This document shows positions 34,907 through 43,180 of a stretch of 53,621 nt of DNA, one piece after another; position 1 is the stretch's first letter; each line of letters opens with the position of its first letter. The DNA lies in NCBI GenBank assembly GCA_018062515.1, contig JAGOSC010000010.1, forward strand, positions 1 through 53,621, written 5' to 3'. The position numbers and the translations under genes were made by a program. Source of the DNA: Candidatus Omnitrophota bacterium (GTDB taxonomy: Bacteria; Omnitrophota; Gorgyraeia; Zapsychrales; Zapsychraceae). The notes below the pieces were generated by a model, which saw nothing but the letters and a program-made list of their open reading frames with translations, was not told where the DNA came from and did not search any database.

Positions 34907-36061
34907 ATGAAATTATTACTTTGCCTATTTATATTTTTAGTTATTTATTGTTACCTCATTTATCCGCTCTTATTGGCCGTTGTCGCCCGTTTGCGCCCGC
35001 ATAAAGTTGATAAAAAAATGCAGACTCCATCGGTATCCGTCGTCATTTCCGTTTGGAATGAAGAGGATGTCATTGAAAATAAACTCAAAAATTTTTTGGT
35101 GTTGGATTATCCGGCCGATCGATTTGAAATCTTAATTGGTTCAGACGGTTCCACCGACAAAACGAATGATATTATCCGAAAATTCAAAGATAAGCGTATT
35201 CGTCTGATCGAGAAGAATGATCGAAAAGGTAAGATGGCTATGCTAAACCACTTGGTTGCGCTATCCAAAAGTGAAATTATTGTTTTTACCGACGCCCGTC
35301 AAATTTTTGACCGATCCGCACTCAGGGAATTGGTCGAAAATTTTGCTGATCCTAAAGTAGGCTGTGTGAGTGGAGAACTGATGTTTTCCAAGAAAAAGGG
35401 CGGAACAGCAAAGGGAATCAATCTTTACTGGAATTATGAGAAGACCTTGCGTAATTTGGAAAGTGATATTCACTCCATGCTGGGAGCTACCGGCGCAATT
35501 TACGCGATTCGACGCGCCTTATATAGTGAAGTGCCTGCCGATATTGTTCTGGATGACGTTTACATTCCTTTTAAAATTATCGAAAAAGGCTATCGAACTA
35601 TTTTTGATAAGTCCGCACGTGCATATGATGAAGTCGCGGATAGTCCCCGAGAAGAATATAAACGTAAAACAAGAACGCTTTTCGGAAATTACCAAATTTT
35701 TAAAATATTCGCCGGCTTGTTTAATCCGTTTAGAAGTCCCATTGCCATACAATTTTTTTCTCATAAATTCCTAAGAGTGATGATTCCTTTCTTATTGATT
35801 GGAATTTTTTGTCTTAATACCGCACTCGTTAACGATCCTTTTTATAAAATTTTATTTATTCTTCAAATTATTTTTTATGTTATGTCCGTCATGGGCGCCT
35901 TGTTAAGACATCAAAAGTATGGTATTCTCAATTTCTTTTCGAAGCTCTGTTATATCCCGTATGTATTTTGCCTGTTAAACTTTTCAGCCTTAGTCGGATT
36001 TATACGGTACATTTTTTCAAAACAAACGATCACTTGGGAAAAGGCCAGGGTGCAGTCATGA
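34907..36061 (+). CDS. membrane-bound family 2 glycosyltransferase
   Basis: An N-terminal membrane helix (LLLCLFIFLVIYCYLIYPLLLAVVA) is followed by VSVVISVWNEEDVIENKLKN, FEILIGSDGSTDKTNDII, IIVFTDARQIFDRSALREL and ERT-like loops with LDDVYIPFKIIEKG. Three or four hydrophobic helices end the protein. This is the processive or BcsA-like subset of GT2. It probably adds a sugar at the inner face of the membrane. The stop overlaps the exosortase start. Confidence 0.87.
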   Translation: MKLLLCLFIFLVIYCYLIYPLLLAVVARLRPHKVDKKMQTPSVSVVISVWNEEDVIENKLKNFLVLDYPADRFEILIGSDGSTDKTNDIIRKFKDKRIRLIEKNDRKGKMAMLNHLVALSKSEIIVFTDARQIFDRSALRELVENFADPKVGCVSGELMFSKKKGGTAKGINLYWNYEKTLRNLESDIHSMLGATGAIYAIRRALYSEVPADIVLDDVYIPFKIIEKGYRTIFDKSARAYDEVADSPREEYKRKTRTLFGNYQIFKIFAGLFNPFRSPIAIQFFSHKFLRVMIPFLLIGIFCLNTALVNDPFYKILFILQIIFYVMSVMGALLRHQKYGILNFFSKLCYIPYVFCLLNFSALVGFIRYIFSKQTITWEKARVQS

Positions 36062-36894
36062 TGAAAACATTAAGCCATTTTGTCAGACACAATCAAAAAC
36101 TGCTTTTGGCATTTTTGGCCATGATTATTGCCTATTTCCCGACGCTGATTTGGATGTGGGATCGCTGGTTTACCCGAGATTCTTATTATTCCCATGGAAT
36201 TCTCATTCCTTTTGTCAGTTTATTTTTAATTTATCAAATGAAGGAAGAGCTCGCCAAGATCAAACCGAAAGAATCGCCGTGGGGGATGAGGCTGATTATT
36301 GCCGGTGTTGTCATTCATCTTCTGGCTTCACATCCGAACATTCGAGTTTATTTTGTTTCCGGATTTTCCATAATGTTAGTTATTCCGGGATTAATTTTGT
36401 ATCTTTACGGTGCGGAAATGCTGAAAAAAGTTGCTTTTCCCATCGCCTTCCTTGTTTTTATGATTCCATTGCCTTTGGTCGTGATCAATAAACTCAGTTT
36501 ACAATTAAAACTGTTTGCGGCCGAATTAGCCACACAGCTTCTTAATAGCATAAGAATCCAAGCAGTACGAGAGGGAAGCATCATTCATATGCGCCACGCT
36601 GAAGTGATTGTGGATGATGTGTGCAGCGGTTTACGGTCATTAATTTCACTGACCGCACTCGGCGCTATTTTTGCATTTTGGCTTAAAGACGCCATGTGGA
36701 AAAAATTAGTTTTATTTTTTTCAACGATTCCGATCGCGATCATAACCAATATGTGCCGGGTTGTTATTTTATCAGCGATCAGTGAAATTTGGGGATCGCA
36801 ATATGCCGTCGGGTGGGTTCACGATACCGCCGGATTTATGGTATTTGCGCTGGCGTTTATCATGCTCTATGCGGTGGGAAAATTACTCGAATGA
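36058..36894 (+). CDS. xrtA: exosortase (EpsH/XrtA family)
   Basis: Exosortase is the membrane protease/transpeptidase that processes PEP-CTERM tails. The 278-residue protein has about eight helices and all three active-site residues: Cys189 in VDDVCSGLRSLISLTALGA, Arg234 in NMCRVVILSA and His255 in GWVHDTAGFMVF. A longer frame begins at 35968 inside the previous gene, but the N-terminus MMKTLSHFVRHNQ and the four-base overlap ATGA support the start at 36058. EpsI follows in a second ATGA overlap. The subtype is called XrtA-like from its neighbours (deacetylase, ATPase, kinase, EpsI); the subfamily is inference. Confidence 0.92.
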   Translation: MMKTLSHFVRHNQKLLLAFLAMIIAYFPTLIWMWDRWFTRDSYYSHGILIPFVSLFLIYQMKEELAKIKPKESPWGMRLIIAGVVIHLLASHPNIRVYFVSGFSIMLVIPGLILYLYGAEMLKKVAFPIAFLVFMIPLPLVVINKLSLQLKLFAAELATQLLNSIRIQAVREGSIIHMRHAEVIVDDVCSGLRSLISLTALGAIFAFWLKDAMWKKLVLFFSTIPIAIITNMCRVVILSAISEIWGSQYAVGWVHDTAGFMVFALAFIMLYAVGKLLE

Positions 36895-37520
36895 AAAATC
36901 AAAAATTATTTATTATCATTGGATTATTTGTCATTTCCGGAATCGTTTCTTGGTCGACCTATCTCAAAGAATATACGGAGACAGATACGGTCAATATCCA
37001 TCTGTTTCCGAAAGAAATTAACGGTTGGGTCGCGGAGGAAGTACCTATCACCGACGATGAATATGCCATTCTTGAGACAAAAAATGTTTTTATCCGTCGA
37101 TACACTAATGCGGAAGGAAAAGAAGTATTTTTATTTATGATTTATTCGCAAAGAAACCGTAAGGTTTCTCATCCGCCGGAAGTTTGTTACACAGGCAGCG
37201 GCATGCGGGTTGCCAGTAATGAGATTGATAATATTTCCGTTCCTAATAGCAACCTAATTATCCCAGCCCATAAACTGGGACTCGAGTACCATCAGTACAA
37301 ACAAATTGCGTATTACTGGTTTAAGGTGGGCGAATCTTTTACTCCGAGTTATTTTAAACAGCAAATTATGATCGCCGCTAATAATTTCTTTGGAAAACCT
37401 AAGAGTAGCGCGCTCATTCGAGTTTCCGCCACTGTATCTAAGGATGAGGCATCCGTCGTTTCGGATATAAAAGAGTTTAGCACTTTGATTATCCCGTACA
37501 TTTTTCAATACCTCCCCTAG
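36891..37520 (+). CDS. epsI: EpsI-family exosortase-associated protein
   Basis: An N-terminal membrane anchor (LFIIIGLFVISGIVSWSTYL) is followed by a periplasmic domain. It has the family pattern FPKEINGWVAEEVPI, YSQRNRKVSHPPEVCYTGSG with the conserved Cys99, and IAYYWFKVGESFT. EpsI proteins are found next to or fused to exosortase and probably assist sorting or polysaccharide export. The frame extends upstream to 36789, but the ATGA overlap with xrtA and the membrane anchor fix the start here. 209 residues is normal. It is the last gene of the long operon. Confidence 0.88.
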   Translation: MKNQKLFIIIGLFVISGIVSWSTYLKEYTETDTVNIHLFPKEINGWVAEEVPITDDEYAILETKNVFIRRYTNAEGKEVFLFMIYSQRNRKVSHPPEVCYTGSGMRVASNEIDNISVPNSNLIIPAHKLGLEYHQYKQIAYYWFKVGESFTPSYFKQQIMIAANNFFGKPKSSALIRVSATVSKDEASVVSDIKEFSTLIIPYIFQYLP

Positions 37521-37587
37521 GAATATATAATAACTTGTTTAACCTATACATCACACGTTCACAAAATTAAACATCAAAAGAAAATTT

Positions 37588-37623
37588 TTGTCATAGTTTG
37601 GGATATGTTGTCCTAGTAAGTCC
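37588..37623 (+). promoter_or_regulatory. candidate activator-binding element, second copy with an extra half-site
   Basis: TTGTCCTAGTAAGTCC at 37608-37623 differs by one base from the element at 16137 and keeps the two GTCC blocks 10 bases apart. A related TTGTCATAGT at 37588-37597 lies exactly 20 bases (two helical turns) upstream. The -24 promoter element is about 104 bases downstream. Confidence 0.6.
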
Positions 37624-37710
37624 TGCCAAATGCATTTCTTTTTTTTCCGTAAACCCCATAAAATCAACGTTTTAAATAACCTTCACATATTTATTTTCTT
37701 GCCTTAGACT

Positions 37711-37726
37711 TGGCACGCATATTGCT
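37711..37726 (+). promoter_or_regulatory. sigma-54 (-24/-12) promoter of the PEP-CTERM transcription unit
   Basis: TGGCACGCATATTGCT matches the RpoN consensus TGGCACG-N4-TTGCW at all fixed positions. Initiation near 37738 would leave about 40 bases before the ATG at 37779. Confidence 0.93.
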
Positions 37727-37778
37727 CTATACGTCATTGCGTGTATGTGAAAAAGGAAACGCTTTCTCAAGGATTACC

Positions 37779-38558
37779 ATGACAAGAAAAAAACGACAAT
37801 TAGAAACAGCAAAAAGAATCCTAGCCGGTTTGTTTATTATAACATTCGGTATATGCGTGGTTTCTGCGTGGGCCGCTTTAGCAGCTGGTCCGGTTAGCGT
37901 GCCGGAGCCTACTAGTATGGTTCTTTTTGGTGGTGGATTAATTGGAATGGTGATGAGCTTTCTTCGTCAAACTTATTCGCTAACGAAAAGAATTTTTGAT
38001 ATTACCGCGTCCCTTTTAGGAGCGGCTATACTTTCACCGCTATTAATTTTAACGGCTGTTTTGGTCAAACTAACATCAAAAGGCCCGATTATTTATTCTC
38101 AAACCCGCGTAGGTAAAGATGGTCAGAATTTCCAAATTTATAAATTCCGCACGATGAATGTCGATGCTGAAAAAAATACCGGTCCAGTTTGGGCGGCAAA
38201 AAACGATAATCGCTTAACACCGATTGGAAAATTTTTGAGACATGCCCATATTGACGAACTACCACAACTTTTTAATGTTTTCCGTGGTGAAATGAGCGTT
38301 ATCGGACCCAGACCTGAACGGCCTAAATTCGTTACAGAATTAAAGCAGATTATCCGTAATTATGAAAATCGTTTAAGCGTTAAGCCAGGAATTACCGGTT
38401 TAGCCCAGGTTTGGCATCGTTACGATGAATCTATTGAAGACGTAAAGAAAAAATTAAAATATGATCTTTTGTATATCCGAAAAATGTGTTTATTGGCTGA
38501 TCTTAATATTATTCTTCGAACGGTTCGCGTTGTGATTACAGGGGAGGGCGCACGTTAA
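37779..38558 (+). CDS. sugar transferase (WcaJ/EpsB family) with an N-terminal signal and an internal PEP-CTERM-like segment
   Basis: Residues 70-259 are a complete initiating sugar-phosphate transferase: KRIFDITASLLGAAILSP (membrane hairpin), SQTRVGKDGQNFQIYKFRTM, HIDELPQLFNVFRGEMSVIGP and KPGITGLAQVW. In front is a signal-peptide-like helix (residues 14-36) ending in AALAAG. PVSVPEPTSMVLFGGG follows with PEP at 42-44, a hydrophobic stretch to residue 61 and RQ at 63. That is a PEP-CTERM tail in every feature except that it is internal. The predicted topology puts the PEP motif in the periplasm and the catalytic domain in the cytoplasm. ATG at 37779 has AAGGA upstream and lies after the sigma-54 promoter; the longer frame from 37710 begins upstream of the predicted start of transcription. 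Confidence 0.87.
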   Translation: MTRKKRQLETAKRILAGLFIITFGICVVSAWAALAAGPVSVPEPTSMVLFGGGLIGMVMSFLRQTYSLTKRIFDITASLLGAAILSPLLILTAVLVKLTSKGPIIYSQTRVGKDGQNFQIYKFRTMNVDAEKNTGPVWAAKNDNRLTPIGKFLRHAHIDELPQLFNVFRGEMSVIGPRPERPKFVTELKQIIRNYENRLSVKPGITGLAQVWHRYDESIEDVKKKLKYDLLYIRKMCLLADLNIILRTVRVVITGEGAR

Positions 38559-38652
38559 AGGAAGACCTTATCCAATACATCTCTTGAAGATGTTTAAAAT
38601 AGCAGATTAACCGATGAAACAAATCAATGATTCAAATAATGGGAGCAAAAAA

Positions 38653-39522
38653 ATGAAAAAATTAATGTATGCAATGATGCTGGCATTCGTCTTAGCTTTA
38701 CCAGCAACAGGGGCAATGGCTGATCCAGGACCGTACGATCCTCAGTGTACCGACCCGAACGGCGGCGTTTTTACAGCTTGCCAAGCCAATAATGGCGTTG
38801 ATATCTTTAACGCAATCAACAGGGTCTACGAAGACCGTGGTTTACCTTCACCTGGATTCACCGCTAATTGGCAAACCGACAGTATGCAGGTTGTTGACTC
38901 GCAAGAATTCTGGTCACAACTCAGTAATGGTGACCAATCTGAGTTCGCCTTTATTTCTCTGACGGCTGGAAATATGAATCAATTAGGCGTATTTCCCGCT
39001 GGTGGTAATGCCCAGACAGATTCTACATTCTTTAATTTATCATTCACAGGTGAACAATTTACCGGTAATGGAACAGCAGGGAATCCATACCCTGGTTTTG
39101 CCCTTCAGCCTGGCTACGGAGATTTCGGATTTTCTCTTAGATCAACGGGGCCTGGAGGTACAACCACTTTTTCATCTGTACCTGACCAAAACTCTGATGG
39201 ATTGGATCATATGTTAGCTTTTCATTTATCCGGCTTAGCGGGTCAACATATTGTTGTCCATCTAGATGGAAACAATGACGGCGATTTAGATGATCCAGAA
39301 GATACCATCGTCGATATCGAATTAGACGAAAATACTTTCTTACTTGCTTGGGAAGATCTTCCAGGAAACCATGATCAATTTGACAGCGATTATAATGATA
39401 TGCTTTTCCTAGTTACCAAAGTACGGCCAACACGAATAGTCACACCAGAACCAATTAGTATGTTACTTTTTGGTGCCGGTTTCGCTGGATTAGCGGCAAC
39501 ACGACGAAGAAAGATTCGTTAA
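38653..39522 (+). CDS. PEP-CTERM sorted exported protein with a DUF4114-like domain
   Basis: A signal peptide (KKLMYAMMLAFVLALPATGAMA, cleavage near residue 23) starts a 289-residue acidic protein. The domain near residues 200-250 contains FLLAWEDLPGNHDQFDSDYNDMLFLV, the DUF4114 signature, and an Asp/Asn-rich stretch that may bind calcium. The tail VTPEPISMLLFGAGFAGLAA plus RRRKIR is a canonical PEP-CTERM sorting signal, so it should be processed by exosortase. ATG at 38653 is preferred over 38614 because it gives a clean signal peptide and has GGGAG upstream. It is the second gene of the unit driven from 37711. Confidence 0.9.
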   Translation: MKKLMYAMMLAFVLALPATGAMADPGPYDPQCTDPNGGVFTACQANNGVDIFNAINRVYEDRGLPSPGFTANWQTDSMQVVDSQEFWSQLSNGDQSEFAFISLTAGNMNQLGVFPAGGNAQTDSTFFNLSFTGEQFTGNGTAGNPYPGFALQPGYGDFGFSLRSTGPGGTTTFSSVPDQNSDGLDHMLAFHLSGLAGQHIVVHLDGNNDGDLDDPEDTIVDIELDENTFLLAWEDLPGNHDQFDSDYNDMLFLVTKVRPTRIVTPEPISMLLFGAGFAGLAATRRRKIR

Positions 39523-39582
39523 TGAATGCGTAAAGTTAAATGTTTTAAGAAAAGTGTTTTTTTAAAGAGGAGATCGGTCACA

Positions 39583-39888
39583 ATGGAAACAAAAAATCAA
39601 AAAACTATAAAAATCTTATTCCTAATTGCTCTTATCCCATTGATTACAGCCTGTAATGGTGGCGGTGGTGGTGGAACAGCTCTTCTTGGCGGCACCAGCT
39701 TGCTGAGCAGCGGTGGCAGCGATGTTGAACACGAAATCGAAATTATCGGAAATATTGATCCTTGCTGTACACCGGCCGGCTGTGAACCTAACTGTGTTCC
39801 AGCTGTTACACCAGAACCAGCGAGCATGGTATTAATTGGCGGCGGAATGTTAGCGATGGCGTATATTAATAGAAAAAGAAAAGCATAA
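39583..39888 (+). CDS. small lipoprotein with a C-terminal PEP-CTERM signal
   Basis: The 101-residue protein has a lipoprotein signal (KILFLIALIPLITAC, lipobox LITAC with Cys24), then a run of six glycines, an acidic middle part and a cysteine-rich patch (PCCTPAGCEPNC). The tail VTPEPASMVLIGGGMLAMAY plus INRKRKA is a canonical PEP-CTERM signal. Carrying both a lipidation site and a PEP-CTERM signal is uncommon. The start at 39583 is chosen over 39526 because AGAGGAG precedes it and the signal peptide begins there. It is the last gene before the terminator at 39906. Function is unknown; attachment to the outer envelope is inferred. Confidence 0.82.
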   Translation: METKNQKTIKILFLIALIPLITACNGGGGGGTALLGGTSLLSSGGSDVEHEIEIIGNIDPCCTPAGCEPNCVPAVTPEPASMVLIGGGMLAMAYINRKRKA

Positions 39889-39905
39889 CTCTAAGATCAA
39901 TATAT

Positions 39906-39943
39906 AAAAAGGCAGGTTATTTACCAAAATAACTTGCCTTTTT
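39906..39943 (+). terminator. intrinsic terminator of the PEP-CTERM transcription unit
   Basis: A 17-base stem pairs 39906-39922 with 39927-39943 (AAAAAGGCAGGTTATTT with AAATAACTTGCCTTTTT, one G-U pair) around a four-base loop. The descending arm ends in five Ts. Confidence 0.93.
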
Positions 39944-39994
39944 ACTTTTGATTGAAGGATTGCTCCAAGATACCGTGATTTCATTGAATAGCGA

Positions 39995-40023
39995 TTGACT
40001 GCTCTATAAGACTATGTTAGGAT
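39995..40023 (+). promoter_or_regulatory. candidate sigma-70-type promoter of the signalling operon
   Basis: TTGACT at 39995-40000 and TAGGAT at 40018-40023 are 17 bases apart. This suggests a leader of about 85 bases before the gene at 40116. No other promoter is evident after the terminator. Confidence 0.45.
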
Positions 40024-40115
40024 GATCCACATAATATATTCGTATGTAATGGTTTACTGAATTTAATGTAGTCAATTTCCTCCGAATTATAAAAATACCA
40101 GACATTAGGAACAAA

Positions 40116-40979
40116 ATGAAACAAAAGAAGATACAGCCTAAGGTCATACCCATTCTTCGTTCATCATTTCATCTCATTCTTACAAATAAAACCATCATTT
40201 TTCCGTACGCTCTCATCTTATTTTTTCAACTATTGATTCTTGAAATATTATATTTCATTCCCCGATGGCCGCTAAATGTATTCTTTGATCCAATCATTAG
40301 CAAACTATGGTCAGAAAACAGTGTGCATTATCCATTCAACATCGCTTTGCTGCCTAAACTTTTTTACTTCGCAACGATGCCAGCCTATATATTATTGTTC
40401 AGTTTTCTTATCTGTATGTCTATTTCAACCATTATGATGGTTAATAATGATGAAAGACCCAAACTGGGAAAAGCGTTTAAACGTCTACTTCCATATTATG
40501 TCTATATTGTTGTTGGCGCGGCCATCATGCTTTTCGTCAATGTATCCCTGATTCATGGATTTGATTTAATCTTTGCACGCGCAACACGTCTTCAATCCAC
40601 AACTGGACCGCTTTATTGGTTAAAAATGACCATTATTCACGGAGCTGCATATTTTAAGATTTTACTTAATATTCTTGGTACAACATTATTTGCTTACGTT
40701 TTCCCGCTCATAGTCATTGAGAAACGTAATGTCTTTATTGCTATCTTCGAAAATCTAAAATATGTTTTTACAGCGCCTATCAAAACATTCTTTCTGGTTT
40801 TTTTCCCTACACTTTTATATGTGATGATTATCTTGTTCAAAGGCCATGTTCCCATGGAAGCTGAGATTCCGGAAATGCGCGTATTATATATATCTTTAAG
40901 TGCCCTGGTGACCATCTTTATGGACGCAATGATTTATACATCAATAACCACATTTTATTTACTGAGAAAAGGACAATAG
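40116..40979 (+). CDS. polytopic membrane protein of unknown function
   Basis: The 287-residue protein has about six predicted membrane helices, including TIIFPYALILFFQLLILEILYF near residue 28, YILLFSFLICMSISTIMMV, YYVYIVVGAAIMLFVNVSLI and the C-terminal LSALVTIFMDAMIYTSITTFYLL. I do not recognise a family; the layout resembles large integral proteins of the YihY/DUF975 type but no motif decides this. It is followed without a gap by the TPR protein, so the two probably act together. Its place ahead of the kinase and activator genes suggests a link to envelope sensing, which is inference. Confidence 0.65.
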   Translation: MKQKKIQPKVIPILRSSFHLILTNKTIIFPYALILFFQLLILEILYFIPRWPLNVFFDPIISKLWSENSVHYPFNIALLPKLFYFATMPAYILLFSFLICMSISTIMMVNNDERPKLGKAFKRLLPYYVYIVVGAAIMLFVNVSLIHGFDLIFARATRLQSTTGPLYWLKMTIIHGAAYFKILLNILGTTLFAYVFPLIVIEKRNVFIAIFENLKYVFTAPIKTFFLVFFPTLLYVMIILFKGHVPMEAEIPEMRVLYISLSALVTIFMDAMIYTSITTFYLLRKGQ

Positions 40980-41876
40980 ATGAGAAGGGTATATTTATCC
41001 TTATTAATGATTTTGGTCGGAATATTTATTGTATTCGCCCTCGTAGATAGAAAAGGTAGTTACGTCGCGGAATCAAAACTTTGGCATATCAATAACACGT
41101 TTGCCAAGGCATCCCGTGATCCTCAAGTTGTTCCTGATATATCCTTTGTTCAAATCATTCATGAATATGAGCAATTTATCAAAGATTATCCGAATTCTCC
41201 GCTTATTCCGATGGCACGCACCATGATCGGCCGCGTCTATATGATCCAAAAAAAGTATGACCAAGCACGAAACGTTTATGAAAATATCGCCAAATTATAT
41301 GTAGACCAGCCGGAAATCGCGGTAGAGGTCATTGCTGATATCGGTCGATCTTATGCCTTAGAAAATAATATCGATGGGATCATTAGTAATTATAAACGCG
41401 TGATTAAAGATTATCCGACGACGCAAATTGGCATGCAGGCACCGATACTATTGGCGGAATTTTACCAAAAACAAGGTGATGAAGCTAATGCCAGAGAGGC
41501 TTTTAAAGAAGCTGAAAAACATTATCAAAAATTAATTAAAGATAACCCTGACAGTTCAATCGAATTTGATTCTTTACGTTCTTTAGGAACAATGTACCTA
41601 TCCACGAATCAAAAAAGAGAAGCCGTAAAAACATTTGGAAACATTTTAATTAAATTTCCTCAAAAAAAATATTTAACCAGTGAGCGAGCTAATTTATTCA
41701 TTAAGACAATTAATACGATTTCCATTATCGACTTAAAAGATTATGATTTGCCTATTTCAATTTACGAGGAATTTATCAAAATCCATCCCGACCATCCATT
41801 TACAAAATCTTTCAAAGATCTTGCTGAAAGCATGAAGTTATTAAAAGAAAGTAAGTTAACGATTGACCGTAAGTAA
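40980..41876 (+). CDS. membrane-anchored TPR-repeat protein
   Basis: An N-terminal membrane anchor (VYLSLLMILVGIFIVFALV) is followed by tetratricopeptide repeats: FVQIIHEYEQFIKDYPNSPL, ARTMIGRVYMIQKKYDQARNVYE, IISNYKRVIKDYPTTQIGMQ, AREAFKEAEKHYQKLIKDNP and SIYEEFIKIHPDHP. The repeat style (YPNSP-type boundaries) resembles BamD and YbgF-like envelope proteins. It is predicted to be periplasmic and to scaffold protein contacts. It begins directly after the stop of the membrane protein and lies 14 bases before the histidine kinase gene. Confidence 0.8.
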   Translation: MRRVYLSLLMILVGIFIVFALVDRKGSYVAESKLWHINNTFAKASRDPQVVPDISFVQIIHEYEQFIKDYPNSPLIPMARTMIGRVYMIQKKYDQARNVYENIAKLYVDQPEIAVEVIADIGRSYALENNIDGIISNYKRVIKDYPTTQIGMQAPILLAEFYQKQGDEANAREAFKEAEKHYQKLIKDNPDSSIEFDSLRSLGTMYLSTNQKREAVKTFGNILIKFPQKKYLTSERANLFIKTINTISIIDLKDYDLPISIYEEFIKIHPDHPFTKSFKDLAESMKLLKESKLTIDRK

Positions 41877-41890
41877 TTGAGTACACCCGC

Positions 41891-43180
41891 ATGAAATCAG
41901 CCATTGATGAATTAAGTCAAGCCGAGTTATTTCAAAAAATCAGCGACATCTGCGCGACCGTCAACACCGCTTTAGGGGAAACAGATCTTCTGGATGTGTC
42001 CCTTAAAAAAATCATGGAACTTTATGGAGCCGCGCGCGGTTCTATCTTCATTAGGACAGAAATGGGTAATGAATTAGTTCTTAAAAGTTCATTCGGCATG
42101 AAGATTCAGGAAAAAAAGAGTATCATCAAACAGATGGGCCAGGGCATCGTCGGAAAAGTCGCCCAATTAAAAGAACCGATGTATGTGGACGATATTGCTA
42201 AGGACGGACGATTCAATAATTTTAAAGACCGGGGAAGCTATTCAACGCCTTCATTTATATGCGCTCCGCTCATGGTCAAAGATCAATTGGTCGGCGTTGT
42301 GAATATTGCTGATAAAGAAACCGGTCGGCGTTTTAATGAAACCGACATGCAATTATTGGATTTTCTGACAACACAAGTAGCCCTCAATCACCGCCGGATT
42401 CAACTACATCAAAAATTCAAACAAATCGTTAAGGAAAAAGTAAATTTAGAAAATCAGCTGGGCCAAACGGATCAAGAAAAAACCAAATTGAAAAAGCAGG
42501 TGGTTGTTAACGAAAAATTAGCCACCATTGGAAAATTAGCCGGTGGAATTGCCCATGAATTTAATAATCCGCTCGACGGTGTCATCCGTTATACTAATCT
42601 TTGCCTGGACCATATTCAAGACGACGAGGTTGTCCGCGGATATTTGCTTGAAATTAAGCACGGTTTAAATCGCATGGCAAATATTGTACGCAATCTTTTG
42701 GCGTGTTCACGCGAAGATTATCCCGCCCAAAAATTTGTTGACCTTAAGCAAGCCTTTGAACATGCCTTGTCGCCGAAGATGAATGAAATTTTACGTAAAA
42801 ATATTATCGTTGAACGAAATATAGCTTCGAATATTAAAACGATTAGAGATCTCGGTATTGAGCGGATATTTACCAATTTAATCAATAACTCCGTCGATGC
42901 CATAGAATACGGTGGAAAAATTTCCATGAAGGCCGAAATTCAATCAAAAATACTAAAGATTCACTTTTCTGATACCGGACGAGGAATCAGTTCGGAAGAT
43001 ATCGGAAAAATTTTTGAACCTTTTTTTACAACCAAAGATATCGACAAGGGCTGCGGATTAGGCTTGACGATCGTCGGTGAAATTATCAAATCCTATGACG
43101 GCACCATCGATGTCGAAAGTGAAATTGGAGAGGGGACTTCTTACACGATTAAGATACCTTTAAAAGACAATGAACGATAA
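41891..43180 (+). CDS. soluble GAF-domain sensor histidine kinase
   Basis: Residues 20-165 form a GAF domain (ELYGAARGSIFIRTEMGN, GQGIVGKVAQLKEPMYVDDI, FICAPLMVKDQLVGVVNIAD). A coiled-coil linker leads to the H-box LAGGIAHEFNNPLDGVIRY with His222 as phospho-acceptor. The ATPase part has LINNSVDAIEYGG (N box), DTGRGISSEDIGKIFEPFF (G1/F) and GCGLGLTIVGEI (G2). There is no membrane segment, unlike the multi-pass PrsK kinase usual in PEP-CTERM systems. It overlaps the activator gene by 11 bases, so the two are almost certainly a cognate pair. Confidence 0.93.
   Translation: MKSAIDELSQAELFQKISDICATVNTALGETDLLDVSLKKIMELYGAARGSIFIRTEMGNELVLKSSFGMKIQEKKSIIKQMGQGIVGKVAQLKEPMYVDDIAKDGRFNNFKDRGSYSTPSFICAPLMVKDQLVGVVNIADKETGRRFNETDMQLLDFLTTQVALNHRRIQLHQKFKQIVKEKVNLENQLGQTDQEKTKLKKQVVVNEKLATIGKLAGGIAHEFNNPLDGVIRYTNLCLDHIQDDEVVRGYLLEIKHGLNRMANIVRNLLACSREDYPAQKFVDLKQAFEHALSPKMNEILRKNIIVERNIASNIKTIRDLGIERIFTNLINNSVDAIEYGGKISMKAEIQSKILKIHFSDTGRGISSEDIGKIFEPFFTTKDIDKGCGLGLTIVGEIIKSYDGTIDVESEIGEGTSYTIKIPLKDNER

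Noticed and set aside
35968..36057. Longer exosortase N-terminus overlapping the glycosyltransferase gene
   Set aside because: The overlap would be 94 bases, while ATG at 36058 gives a normal four-base overlap and a normal protein.
37710..37778. Longer N-terminus of the sugar transferase starting upstream of 37779
   Set aside because: It would begin at the sigma-54 promoter itself, ahead of the expected start of transcription, and lacks a ribosome binding site.
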